From an uncultured Gammaproteobacteria bacterium (lineage in GTDB: Bacteria > Pseudomonadota > Gammaproteobacteria > Chromatiales > Chromatiaceae), in assembly GCA_937926265.1 (NCBI GenBank), contig CALAZS010000146.1:1-15703 (forward strand): 15,703 bases of DNA, in the 5' to 3' direction. Made by a program: the position numbers and the translations under genes. A model generated the notes under the pieces. That model saw only the letters and a program-made list of their open reading frames with translations, did no database searches and was not told the origin of the DNA. The first letter of the stretch is position 1; each line of letters starts with the position of its first letter. Positions 7,692 to 15,169 of this stretch are shown here, piece after piece.

Positions 7692-7797
7692 AGAGCTTTT
7701 ACTTATTTTAATCGCAAGACGCGAAAACCTTCCATGGCGCTCGGCTGTGGACATCCCTGTCCACAGACGCTTGCGATTAAAACAATGCAAAAACTCT
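7692..7797 (-). repeat. Structured intergenic repeat, copy 3 (GGA double hairpin)
   Basis: Read on the minus strand, a perfect 13-bp outer stem (7770-7782 with 7706-7718) extends imperfectly outward through AGAG/CTCT at the ends. Hairpin 1 (minus, about 7766 down to 7745) has a perfect 9-bp stem and a GGGA loop, giving ACAGGGATGT. Hairpin 2 has ATGGAA (minus, 7735-7730) between CC and GG, set between GAGCG and CGCGT as in copies 1 and 2. It begins only 11 bases upstream of the grx start codon, so on a grx-srkA transcript from purC it would lie in the leader in sense orientation. Confidence 0.85.
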
Positions 7798-7822
7798 TGG
7801 TCACCGTATTGATCTTTGGTTA

Positions 7823-7927
7823 AGGAATAAAACTTCCATTTCTCAGGGCTTCAGGAGACAAGGATGTCGACTGAGAGCGTGCAGGGAAGCATTTACAGCG
7901 TCCCTGAGAAATGCGGAGTTTATTCCT
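7823..7927 (+). repeat. Structured intergenic repeat, copy 2 (GGA double hairpin)
   Basis: The outer stem pairs 7823-7848 with 7902-7927: a perfect 12-bp inner part (CATTTCTCAGGG with its complement), a small internal loop and a perfect 9-bp outer part (AGGAATAAA). Hairpin 1 is GACA-AGGA-TGTC (7857-7868), prolonged by tandem G/A mismatches and CAG/CTG. Hairpin 2 has AGGGAA (7883-7888) closed by TGC/GCA, where copy 1 has TAC/GTA, a compensatory change. It lies between purC and grx, inverted relative to copy 3 and antisense to the flanking genes. Together, copies 2 and 3 occupy nearly all of the 279-base purC-grx gap. Confidence 0.85.
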
Positions 7928-7959
7928 GTATCTAAAAACCTGGTTTCAAAAAAGAATTA

Positions 7960-8856
7960 TTAAGAAGACGTCAAAAGCCTTTCAGCTTCAAGGTATTTCT
8001 CAGAGGTCTTAAGAATAATTTCATCAGGAAGCACAGGAGGTGGCGGTGACTTGTTCCAGTCCAAAGTCTCAAGATAGTCACGCACAAACTGCTTATCAAA
8101 ACTCGGTGGACTGATGCCGGGTTGATACTGATCAGCCGGCCAGAAACGGGAAGAATCAGGCGTTAGCATTTCATCGATAATATGCAGCGTACCATCTTCA
8201 TCCAGGCCAAACTCGAACTTGGTATCGGCAATAATGATGCCGCGGGATAAGGCGTACTCGGCGCATTCAGCGTAAATTTTTAAACTCACATCACGGATTT
8301 GCACGGCAAGGTCTGCCCCTACAAGTTCAGCAGTCTGATCAAAATCGATGTTTTCATCATGTCCACCAACTTCGGCCTTGGTTGATGGAGTAAACAGTGG
8401 TTCCGGAAGCTTATCCGCAAGCCTCAGACCATGGGGTAGGTCGATTCCACATACCTGGCCTGTTTTTTGATAATCCTTCCAGCCAGAACCAATAATGTAA
8501 CCACGAACGATGGCTTCAACTGGCAAAGGCATTAATTTTTTAACTATGATTGCTCGGTCGCCCAGTGTTTTACGGGTTTCAGTATTGGTAATGACATCTT
8601 CCAGGTGAATCGCTGAAAGATGGTTAGGGATGATGTCATGGGTGCGCTTAAACCAGAAATTGGCAACCCTGGTCAACACTTCACCCTTACCGGGAATCGG
8701 TTGTGACATGATGACATCAAATGCGGAAAGTCGGTCAGTGGTGACGATAAGCATGTGTTCTTCATCAACATCATAGATATCCCTGACTTTACCTCGACTG
8801 ACCAGCGGTAAATCTGCAATACTCGATTCGAAAAGGGCATTCATGGCTTTACTCAT
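7960..8856 (-). CDS. purC: Phosphoribosylaminoimidazole-succinocarboxamide synthase
   Basis: SAICAR synthase of de novo purine synthesis, which joins aspartate to CAIR using ATP in the cytoplasm. The 298-residue protein is the longer form of the family, as opposed to the form of about 237 residues in E. coli. It shows RGKVRDIYDV (residues 21-30, nucleotide binding), TTDRLSAFDV, PVEAIVRGYI, the GSGWKDYQ segment, and LADTKFEFGL-like and DEMLTPDSSRFW motifs near the C-terminus. The start is one of two close in-frame ATGs (8856 and 8844); neither has a strong ribosome binding site. It is divergent from the small hypothetical gene at 8928 and is followed on the same strand by two structured repeats and grx-srkA. 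Confidence 0.96.
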   Translation of the reverse strand: MSKAMNALFESSIADLPLVSRGKVRDIYDVDEEHMLIVTTDRLSAFDVIMSQPIPGKGEVLTRVANFWFKRTHDIIPNHLSAIHLEDVITNTETRKTLGDRAIIVKKLMPLPVEAIVRGYIIGSGWKDYQKTGQVCGIDLPHGLRLADKLPEPLFTPSTKAEVGGHDENIDFDQTAELVGADLAVQIRDVSLKIYAECAEYALSRGIIIADTKFEFGLDEDGTLHIIDEMLTPDSSRFWPADQYQPGISPPSFDKQFVRDYLETLDWNKSPPPPVLPDEIILKTSEKYLEAERLLTSS

Positions 8857-8927
8857 AACAAGGTAGTGATTTAACAGTAAATTCTATTATATCCTTTATG
8901 GATTACACAGTTGGAAATGAAAGCTTT

Positions 8928-9374
8928 ATGACGGAACAAGACCCGGAATCCATATATCTGGATAAATTCAGAAATGGCAGTTTCACCTCGGCACTGCGAT
9001 GGCACAACCTGGATGATCTATGGGAGGTGTTGCGTAGCAATGTGTCTGATGACTGGTTTCTGTACGCAATTGGCAGTCCAGTCCCTGAAAAACCATCATC
9101 GCATAATGAATTGCTCGTTTTTATTGAAAAAATTGATGAATTGCTGCGTAAGGACCACGAGGAAGATTACTGCGGTATTGTTTATGCGGATAATTTGGAA
9201 AATCCAGGTATGGTGAAAATTTTTGATCCGCATAACCTGGGTGTCACCTGTGGCTATAGTGATAACCCGCCTCTGCCGGGCTGGGTTATCAGCAAACTCC
9301 AGCCGGTTGACCTGGTGACCAACCAGGTAATCGCCAATAACCGGAAAAAATGGTGGCAAAAACTGTTTTCATAG
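8928..9374 (+). CDS. Conserved hypothetical protein, acidic, about 148 residues
   Basis: I do not recognise a named domain. The product is soluble-looking and acidic, with aromatic-rich stretches (ALRWHNLDDLWEVL, DDWFLYAIG), a central charged helix (LLVFIEKIDELLRKDHEEDYCG) and a basic, Trp-rich end (NNRKKWWQKLFS). No signal peptide or membrane segment is seen. I chose ATG at 8928 because GGAAATGAAAG precedes it. The in-frame ATG at 8898 has no ribosome binding site and lies just 7 bases after a TATTAT box (8885-8890) that could be the -10 of this gene. It is divergent from purC and 112 bases upstream of the MbcA-like gene on the same strand. It lacks the residues expected of a RES toxin, so a toxin-antitoxin pairing is not supported. 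Confidence 0.75.
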   Translation: MTEQDPESIYLDKFRNGSFTSALRWHNLDDLWEVLRSNVSDDWFLYAIGSPVPEKPSSHNELLVFIEKIDELLRKDHEEDYCGIVYADNLENPGMVKIFDPHNLGVTCGYSDNPPLPGWVISKLQPVDLVTNQVIANNRKKWWQKLFS

Positions 9375-9486
9375 GCATAAAACGGAATATTTGTGCGGTT
9401 TTTCATATAAAACCCTCTAAATCAGTCAGGAATTATTGGCAGGATTTTGATACCATTTCCATAGTTTTGAAGAAGGCTGAACTGAA

Positions 9487-9912
9487 ATGACTGAATTAAA
9501 TACACAACAACAGGCAGTAGCCGATATTTCCAGGGCTGTTGTCAATCTGCTTGAATCCTGGGATCTCAACAGCAAGGATATGCAGAATATGCTTTGCCTT
9601 CCTGAAAATTTCAAGGCGCGTAAATTCAACCAGCTCAGGGAAGGCCATGAAGTGTTGCCCGATGATGAAAAAGTACTGCGTCGCGCAGGATTTCTTTTAC
9701 GCATCTCAGATGCCTTGAGAACCACTTATCCTCTCAATCCTGAAATGGCCGGACGCTGGATTAGAATGCGCCATCGTCGTTTTCGTCAGAAAACTCCACT
9801 GGACATGATTCTCAAGGAAGGTGAAACCGGCTTGATTGCGGTTCTGTCTGAACTGGACTGCACTTTCTCCTGGGATATGACCGGCTCAGTCGCTCCTAAA
9901 TCACGCTCCTAA
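9487..9912 (+). CDS. MbcA/ParS/Xre antitoxin-like protein (DUF2384-type)
   Basis: The 141-residue protein has an N-terminal helical region (about 10-60), which may be a helix-turn-helix, and a C-terminal half (about 65-127) resembling the toxin-binding domain of the MbcA/ParS/Xre family. Notable are LRRAGFLLRISDALRTTYP, MAGRWIRMRHRRF and the end segment TPLDMILKEGETGLIAVLSEL, which matches the family pattern of Pro-Leu-aspartate followed by a helix. AGAAGG (9471-9476) precedes the ATG. In classical systems such a protein neutralises a RES-domain NAD-degrading toxin, but no RES gene is adjacent. It may be a solitary regulator. Assignment is by recalled motif only. Confidence 0.65.
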   Translation: MTELNTQQQAVADISRAVVNLLESWDLNSKDMQNMLCLPENFKARKFNQLREGHEVLPDDEKVLRRAGFLLRISDALRTTYPLNPEMAGRWIRMRHRRFRQKTPLDMILKEGETGLIAVLSELDCTFSWDMTGSVAPKSRS

Positions 9913-9934
9913 CTCACGTTCCTGAATTTAGTCT

Positions 9935-9977
9935 ATACTTTTCTGAAATCATAATTAGACGTTTTTCAGAAAAGTAT
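9935..9977 (+). promoter_or_regulatory. 14-bp inverted repeat abutting the chemoreceptor start codon
   Basis: ATACTTTTCTGAAA (9935-9948) is the exact reverse complement of TTTCAGAAAAGTAT (9964-9977), with a 15-base centre. The right arm ends one base before the ATG at 9979 and covers the place where a ribosome binding site would be; no good Shine-Dalgarno sequence is visible. There is no T-run, so it is not a normal terminator for the upstream gene. It could be an RNA hairpin that masks translation initiation, or a DNA operator. TATACT at 9934-9939 overlaps the left arm and could be a -10 box. Confidence 0.6.
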
Positions 9978-9978
9978 C

Positions 9979-11994
9979 ATGACACTAAGTCTCTCGATAA
10001 AACATAAACTCTGGCTATCCTATGGCCTGCTTCTGGCCATTATTGTTATTACCCTGATTGGTGGATGGTTAATACTGCAGTCCATCAATAAAGACGTGCA
10101 CAGGGTCACTGATGAGGTGCAGCCGGCAGTAGCCTCAGCACTCGATCTGAATATTGCGATAAAACAAAGCGTGGCTTCCCTGGGACTGTACGTAAAAACC
10201 CGCCAGCAGTTCTACCAGGATGAGTACAGTCAGTCGCTTATTACATTGCAGGAAAAACTGGATACTTTCAGAACATCCGAAATTATTGCGCTCAAGCCTG
10301 AGTGGAGTTCCAGTGTGGATGATATCTCCAGCCAACTGCAAAGTTACGCGGATTACCAGTCTAAAATCATAAACCTGGTTCAAACCCCCTCGCTAAATAT
10401 TTCTGCGTTAAAACGCATGGAAGGCAAGATGAATCCGGATATTCGTACAATGATGCAGGCATTGTCGATCATGATTCTGTCTGAAGCCGATGAGGATCGG
10501 GACGAGGAGAGACTGGAGCTTTATACGCAAATTCAGGAACTGCGTTATTCAATTTTACAAACGGTTAGCGCTGTGCGCGGATACATTGGCCTGGTTGCGC
10601 CGTCATTTATAAATAATTCAAAAATTTACATTGAAAAAACAGAAGGCCTGATGAAAGAACTGTCTGAAAAAGCTGACATGATGACATTTGAACAGGCCGA
10701 TGCTTTTGAGCAGATTCAACCTTTAATCAGTCAATATTCTAAAGAGGTCGTTGAAGTGCTGGCATTGCATGGCAGTGACAAGGCCTACATGGATGCCTTC
10801 CTGATTAAAACCGAAATCGGTCCGTTAACCGTCGATCTCAGTCGTTCTATTGATGAGCTTGTCAGCGAGATGCGCCAATATTCTGCAACAATGATTGATT
10901 CAATGACCAGTCAGATTGATTCAACATTGTCAGCTATGCTGGTGATCTCAGTGGTCGTGCTGGTCATTGGTTTAGGTGTAGCCTGGTATAACAGTTTTTC
11001 AATTAGTTGCAGGCTCGATAAGGCCGTCTCGGCAATGAAGGATATTTCTGCCGGTGAAGGCGACCTTACCAAAACACTAGACCTTGCAAGTCATGATGAA
11101 CTTGGTGAACTGGCAACGGCATTCAATTTGTTCGTTGAGCGTATACGCAACACCATTATGAGTGTTTCTCATGCGGTTGAGTTGCTCAATTCATCGGTTG
11201 AGCAAATGTCAACGGTTACCCAGTCATCGTCAACCGGTGCATTGCAAACACAAACTGAAACATCACAACTGGCTTCCGTGATGAATGAAATGCTTGGTTT
11301 CAGTAACGAGGTCAGCGAAAAAGCGCGCCTTGCTTCTTCAGCCGCAGAATCAGCGAATGCATCTGCTGATGATGGTGAAAATATCGTTAACCAGACAGTC
11401 GACTCAATAAATTCACTTGCCTCGGAAGTTGCGCATGCCTCTGATGTTATCAACCAGCTGGAACAGGTCAGTGAACATATAGGGACTGTACTTGATGTTA
11501 TTCGAGGTATTGCCGAGCAAACCAACTTATTGGCATTGAATGCAGCTATTGAAGCAGCCCGAGCGGGTGAACAGGGTCGAGGTTTTGCCGTTGTTGCAGA
11601 TGAGGTCAGAACACTTGCCAGCAGAACCCAGGAATCAACAGAAGAAATCGATAAAATGATTCAGCAGTTACAGACAGCCTCGCAGGAGGCGGTCAGTGTC
11701 ATGTCTTCGAGCCAGTCACAAACCGAGAAAAGTGTTGGGCAGGCAGAAACAACCAAGCAATCGCTGGTCAATATCAACCAGTCGATTTCCTCTATTTACG
11801 AAATGAATTCCCAGATTGCCTCGGTTTCATCGACCCAGGTTAATCTGGCTGACCAGGTAAACTCGACCATTCAGTCAATCAGCCAGATCAGTCAACGCAG
11901 TACTGATGGCATGAAAGACCTGGAAGCGGCAGCGAACCAGTTAAGTGAAGTTGCCGGTGAGTTACAGTCTTTGGTGGGTGGTTTTAGAATTTAA
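9979..11994 (+). CDS. Methyl-accepting chemotaxis protein
   Basis: Inner-membrane chemoreceptor passing ligand signals to CheW/CheA. The 671-residue protein has a short cytoplasmic N-terminus, a first membrane helix at about 11-33, a large periplasmic region of about 285 residues predicted to be mostly helical, a second membrane helix at about 320-338, a HAMP domain at about 340-393, and a long coiled-coil signalling domain. The hairpin tip, GIAEQTNLLALNAAIEAAR and GRGFAVVADEVRTLA, falls at about 510-550 and is intact. No C-terminal NWETF-type pentapeptide is present. The periplasmic size suggests a double helical-bundle sensor; the ligand is unknown. No other chemotaxis gene is in the window. 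Translation start is uncertain because a 14-bp inverted repeat replaces a ribosome binding site. Confidence 0.93.
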   Translation: MTLSLSIKHKLWLSYGLLLAIIVITLIGGWLILQSINKDVHRVTDEVQPAVASALDLNIAIKQSVASLGLYVKTRQQFYQDEYSQSLITLQEKLDTFRTSEIIALKPEWSSSVDDISSQLQSYADYQSKIINLVQTPSLNISALKRMEGKMNPDIRTMMQALSIMILSEADEDRDEERLELYTQIQELRYSILQTVSAVRGYIGLVAPSFINNSKIYIEKTEGLMKELSEKADMMTFEQADAFEQIQPLISQYSKEVVEVLALHGSDKAYMDAFLIKTEIGPLTVDLSRSIDELVSEMRQYSATMIDSMTSQIDSTLSAMLVISVVVLVIGLGVAWYNSFSISCRLDKAVSAMKDISAGEGDLTKTLDLASHDELGELATAFNLFVERIRNTIMSVSHAVELLNSSVEQMSTVTQSSSTGALQTQTETSQLASVMNEMLGFSNEVSEKARLASSAAESANASADDGENIVNQTVDSINSLASEVAHASDVINQLEQVSEHIGTVLDVIRGIAEQTNLLALNAAIEAARAGEQGRGFAVVADEVRTLASRTQESTEEIDKMIQQLQTASQEAVSVMSSSQSQTEKSVGQAETTKQSLVNINQSISSIYEMNSQIASVSSTQVNLADQVNSTIQSISQISQRSTDGMKDLEAAANQLSEVAGELQSLVGGFRI

Positions 11995-12028
11995 GCCGGG
12001 ACTAAATAAGTCGGGATTAAGAGGAAAC

Positions 12029-13432
12029 CTATAAAGGCTTCTTTATTTTTAGCAATTCGAAGAATGGCCTGGCTTTATCCTGGGTTTCCTGGAATTCCCT
12101 GTCAGCTTCTGAATCCGTCACAATGGCACCTCCTGCCCAGAAACTGAGTTTTTCCTTAGTCACTGTCATGGTGCGAATCGCAATGTTTGTGTCCATGTTG
12201 CCGGCATAACTGATATAACCAATTGAACCGCAGTAAATTGCACGCTTGTGTTGCTCCAGTTCATTGATAATTTCCATCGCCCTTTTTTTGGGGGCGCCGG
12301 TGACAGAACCACCGGGAAAACAATGAAACAGCAGATCCATTGCTGTCCTTTCTTCAGCAAGTTCACCTTTTACGGTACTGACAAGATGGTGCACTGTAGG
12401 GAAAGATTCAACGCTGAACAGTTCCGGAGTTTTTATCGAACCGGTTTTGCAGCTTTTGCCAAGGTCATTGCGTAAAAGATCAACAATCATCAGGTTTTCA
12501 GCCCTGTCCTTGGCGCTGTTGGTCAGTGAATATTTGAGTTGGTGATCTTCCCCGGCATTTCTTCCACGTGGCCGGGTGCCTTTGATTGGTCGTGTTTCAA
12601 CTTCATTATCTTTTAATTTAAGAAAACGCTCCGGTGACGCACAAAGAATCCTGGCAAAAGGCAAATCAAGAAATGCGCCGAAAGGCACCGGGTTGTTTTT
12701 TCTTAATAGTCTATAGCTCTGCCATGCTGAGTCCTGCCAGGGAGTGTTTGATCTCGCAGGGACCTGATGAGCCGCATAAAAACATCGTGCAAAGTTAATC
12801 TGGTAGCAATCTCCATCAAACAGGTATTTCTGAATGCGCTGAAAAGCTTTTATATAACTACCCTGGTCAGTATCAGTCATGAGCTTTTTGACGGATAAAG
12901 AGTGATTGATTTCAGTTAATGGCTCATCCAGGCTCGACTGAATTTGCTTCAGTAACTCACGCTGTTCTTTATTGTCAACCTGGCTAAAGAAAAAGGTTTT
13001 TTGTTTCTGGTGATCTGTAATAACAGTCCAGTCATATATGCCAACTGCCAGGTCAGGAATATCATCAATAGCAGGCGTATTTGAGGTTGATCCATGATCT
13101 GCAAACAGGTCATAACCAAAATAACCGACAGCCCCACCATTGAAAGGCAGTTCGTTCATCGTTTCGGCTTTTCCAGCCAGGTGTTCTTTGATTAAATCAA
13201 AAACGGGTCGGTTACTCGTGATAGCAGGGCCATTTTTATGCGAAACCCGGGTGGATCCATTACTTACTTCGAACGTGACTTTGGGGTCTGCAACCATAAT
13301 GTCATAACGACTGTTCTGGTTGAGAAAAGCACCGCTATCGAGTAACTGGGCCCAGGGAAGTTTTTTCAGAAATGAAAAAACATGATCAGGGATTTCCTGG
13401 TAGCTGATTTCTTGGAATATACAGTCAGGCAT
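12029..13432 (-). CDS. pabB: Aminodeoxychorismate synthase component I
   Basis: Forms 4-amino-4-deoxychorismate from chorismate and ammonia supplied by the PabA glutaminase, on the path to p-aminobenzoate and folate. The 467-residue protein has an N-terminal anthranilate-synthase-type domain and a chorismate-binding domain (from about 190). Motifs include GDCYQINFARCF (207-218), CASPERFL (264-271), PIKGT (282-286) and FPGGSVTGAPK (372-381). The Lys in PIKGT (Lys284), where TrpE has Ala, is the nucleophile typical of PabB and separates it from anthranilate synthase. No pabA or pabC is adjacent. It converges on the chemoreceptor gene (34-base gap, no clear terminator) and is divergent from the gene at 13560. 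Confidence 0.94.
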   Translation of the reverse strand: MPDCIFQEISYQEIPDHVFSFLKKLPWAQLLDSGAFLNQNSRYDIMVADPKVTFEVSNGSTRVSHKNGPAITSNRPVFDLIKEHLAGKAETMNELPFNGGAVGYFGYDLFADHGSTSNTPAIDDIPDLAVGIYDWTVITDHQKQKTFFFSQVDNKEQRELLKQIQSSLDEPLTEINHSLSVKKLMTDTDQGSYIKAFQRIQKYLFDGDCYQINFARCFYAAHQVPARSNTPWQDSAWQSYRLLRKNNPVPFGAFLDLPFARILCASPERFLKLKDNEVETRPIKGTRPRGRNAGEDHQLKYSLTNSAKDRAENLMIVDLLRNDLGKSCKTGSIKTPELFSVESFPTVHHLVSTVKGELAEERTAMDLLFHCFPGGSVTGAPKKRAMEIINELEQHKRAIYCGSIGYISYAGNMDTNIAIRTMTVTKEKLSFWAGGAIVTDSEADREFQETQDKARPFFELLKIKKPL

Positions 13433-13559
13433 TTAAGCTATCCGAAGCGGAAATAAATTTTTTGATCTTCCGGTCTCAATAAACAGGTATGTTTCAAATA
13501 TTTTCAACGTATTTTCTCTGAGACCAGTTTAAAGGAATTAAAGTTTTTCGAGTATTCTG

Positions 13560-14270
13560 ATGGATTGTAACGAGTTTATCCAAAAATTAGGTGAAAACCC
13601 GTCAGCTCAGGAAGCGGATTTCATTGAGCATTCCCGGGCCTGTAAAAAATGCCGTAAGCTTTATCTTGAACAAATTGAACTGGAAAGAAGGTTAAAGAAT
13701 ATAGTAAGTGAGGAAAAGAGTGAAAAACTGAAATCAAAGGTCATCTCTGCTTATACCCGGCAAAAGGTTGAGCAGAAGAAAAAGATTTTCAGATTTGGCT
13801 GGGTAAGTTCGATGGCAGCAGTAGCATTTGCGGCATTCCTTGGCGTCAAAATCTATCAGAACTATTCTTTGAACAACTTTGTTTTAGCGCATATCGATCA
13901 TGAATTGGATCAGCTTCAAAACACGGTAACCGTTAGCGAGTCGCGTCTGCAGGGCTTTTACCGGGCTTTTGAAACTGATTTTTTAAATATTCTGCCCGAC
14001 GTGGTTTACGTCGAAAAATGCTGGATGAGGACAGGGTTTGGCCTGCATTTAATTGTATCCGGCAAACAGGGACCAGTGACGGTGTTGCTGATGCCTAATG
14101 AAGACATTGAAATGCCTCAGGCTGTTGAATCCAGTGATTTTTCAGGAAAAATCTTTCCAATACAGCTTGGTGATCATGGTGAAAAGGGCAGCATTGCCCT
14201 GGTTGGCGGACAGGGTGAACCGGTTGACATGTTAGCTGAAAAGATACGTATGGCAATGGGACCTGGTTGA
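13560..14270 (+). CDS. Membrane-anchored anti-sigma-like protein (DUF3379-like)
   Basis: The 236-residue protein has an N-terminal cytoplasmic region with a zinc-binding anti-sigma signature, His24-x3-Cys28-x2-Cys31 (HSRACKKC), plus Cys3. A charged helical stretch (35-78) is followed by one membrane segment at about 80-98 and a C-terminal, probably periplasmic, region with mixed strands and helices. This is the layout of ZAS-type anti-sigma factors and resembles the DUF3379 family, often found next to an ECF sigma gene. No sigma gene is adjacent: upstream is divergent pabB, downstream is convergent galU. The start has only a weak GAG upstream, but the conserved N-terminal Cys favours it. Function as an anti-sigma factor is inferred. 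Confidence 0.7.
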   Translation: MDCNEFIQKLGENPSAQEADFIEHSRACKKCRKLYLEQIELERRLKNIVSEEKSEKLKSKVISAYTRQKVEQKKKIFRFGWVSSMAAVAFAAFLGVKIYQNYSLNNFVLAHIDHELDQLQNTVTVSESRLQGFYRAFETDFLNILPDVVYVEKCWMRTGFGLHLIVSGKQGPVTVLLMPNEDIEMPQAVESSDFSGKIFPIQLGDHGEKGSIALVGGQGEPVDMLAEKIRMAMGPG

Positions 14271-14324
14271 TAAAAGAGTTTTTAGCCTGACTGAAAAAAC
14301 GAGGTAAAAATCAGCTGATGAACT

Positions 14325-15161
14325 CTATTTCATTAATTCATAAAAATAATTTGTCGCCTCAACAAAACCATCAATGCTACCGCAATCAAAACGCTGACCC
14401 TTGAATCTCAAAGCTAAAACCATGTTACGTTCAGCCTGAATCTGCAGTGCATCAGTAATTTGCACTTCACCATTTTTGCCGGGTGGTGTTTCACGGATAA
14501 TGTCAAAGATATCGGGAGTCAGAATGTATCGCCCAATAATAGCCATATTGGAAGGCGCATCTTCCGGCTGGGGTTTTTCCACCATGTCATTGATAACAAA
14601 AATATCTTCTTCCAGCTGGGATGCTGCAATAACACCGTATTTATAGGTTTCATCCTGGGGGACTTCTTCAATTGCAACCACGCTGCAGCGGTATTTCTCA
14701 TAGACTTTGCGCATTTGTGTCAGCACACTGTCTCCACCGGTATTAACGCATAGGTCATCAGCCAGGACCACGGCAAATGGTTCAGGCCCTATCAGGGTTT
14801 CTCCTGTCAGAATGGCATGACCAAGGCCCTTCATTTCGATCTGGCGGGTATAGGAAAAGGTACACTGGGTCAATAAGGAACGGATGTCCTGCAGGTAGCC
14901 TTCCTTGCTGGTACCACTGATCTGGTGTTCAAGTTCGTAGTTAATATCAAAATGATCTTCAACGGCACGTTTGCCCCGGCCGGTCACAATACCTATCTGG
15001 TGAATATCGGCACTGACAGCCTCTTCAACTCCATATTGGATAAGCGGTTTGTTAACAATCGGCAGGACCTCTTTAGGCATCGATTTGGTAGCAGGCAGGA
15101 AGCGGGTACCATAGCCTGCGGCAGGGAATAGACACTTGCGAATGTTTGAAGGGTAACTCAT
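14325..15161 (-). CDS. galU: UTP-glucose-1-phosphate uridylyltransferase
   Basis: Makes UDP-glucose from UTP and glucose-1-phosphate, supplying cell-envelope polysaccharides and osmolyte or glycogen routes. The nucleotidyltransferase signature GYGTRFLPATKSMPKE is present near the N-terminus, followed by KPLIQYGVEEA, VLADDL and KYGVI, all typical of bacterial GalU. I chose the ATG at 15161 (278 residues) because AAAGGA lies about 11 bases upstream and the protein then starts MSYPSNIRKCLFPAAG. An in-frame ATG at 15188 would add nine residues and overlap the upstream gene, and it lacks a ribosome binding site. The upstream HExxH gene ends 8 bases before this start, so the two are probably co-transcribed. 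Confidence 0.95.
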   Translation of the reverse strand: MSYPSNIRKCLFPAAGYGTRFLPATKSMPKEVLPIVNKPLIQYGVEEAVSADIHQIGIVTGRGKRAVEDHFDINYELEHQISGTSKEGYLQDIRSLLTQCTFSYTRQIEMKGLGHAILTGETLIGPEPFAVVLADDLCVNTGGDSVLTQMRKVYEKYRCSVVAIEEVPQDETYKYGVIAASQLEEDIFVINDMVEKPQPEDAPSNMAIIGRYILTPDIFDIIRETPPGKNGEVQITDALQIQAERNMVLALRFKGQRFDCGSIDGFVEATNYFYELMK

Positions 15162-15169
15162 TTTTTGAC

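Noticed and set aside
9378..9406. Possible terminator between the genes at 8928 and 9487
   Set aside because: AAAAC and GTTTT can pair around an A/T-rich loop, but the stem is 5 bp with mismatches and almost no GC.
8928..9912. RES toxin-antitoxin operon
   Set aside because: The second protein resembles an MbcA/ParS antitoxin, but the upstream protein shows no RES-type Arg, Glu and Ser pattern, and the genes are separated by 112 bases.
11169..11525. 118-codon open frame antisense to the chemoreceptor gene
   Set aside because: Ser/Thr/Ala-rich shadow of the helical signalling domain; no independent coding evidence.
13534..13560. RpoE-like promoter GGAATT-N16-TCTGA before the anti-sigma-like gene
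   Set aside because: The match is good, but the -10 part overlaps the start codon, so transcription would begin inside the gene, and no in-frame downstream start would keep the zinc motif. Probably chance.
14275..14326. Imperfect inverted repeat (AGAGTT with AACTCT, CCTGA with TCAG) between the anti-sigma-like gene and galU
   Set aside because: Several mismatches and no T-run; too weak to call as a bidirectional terminator.
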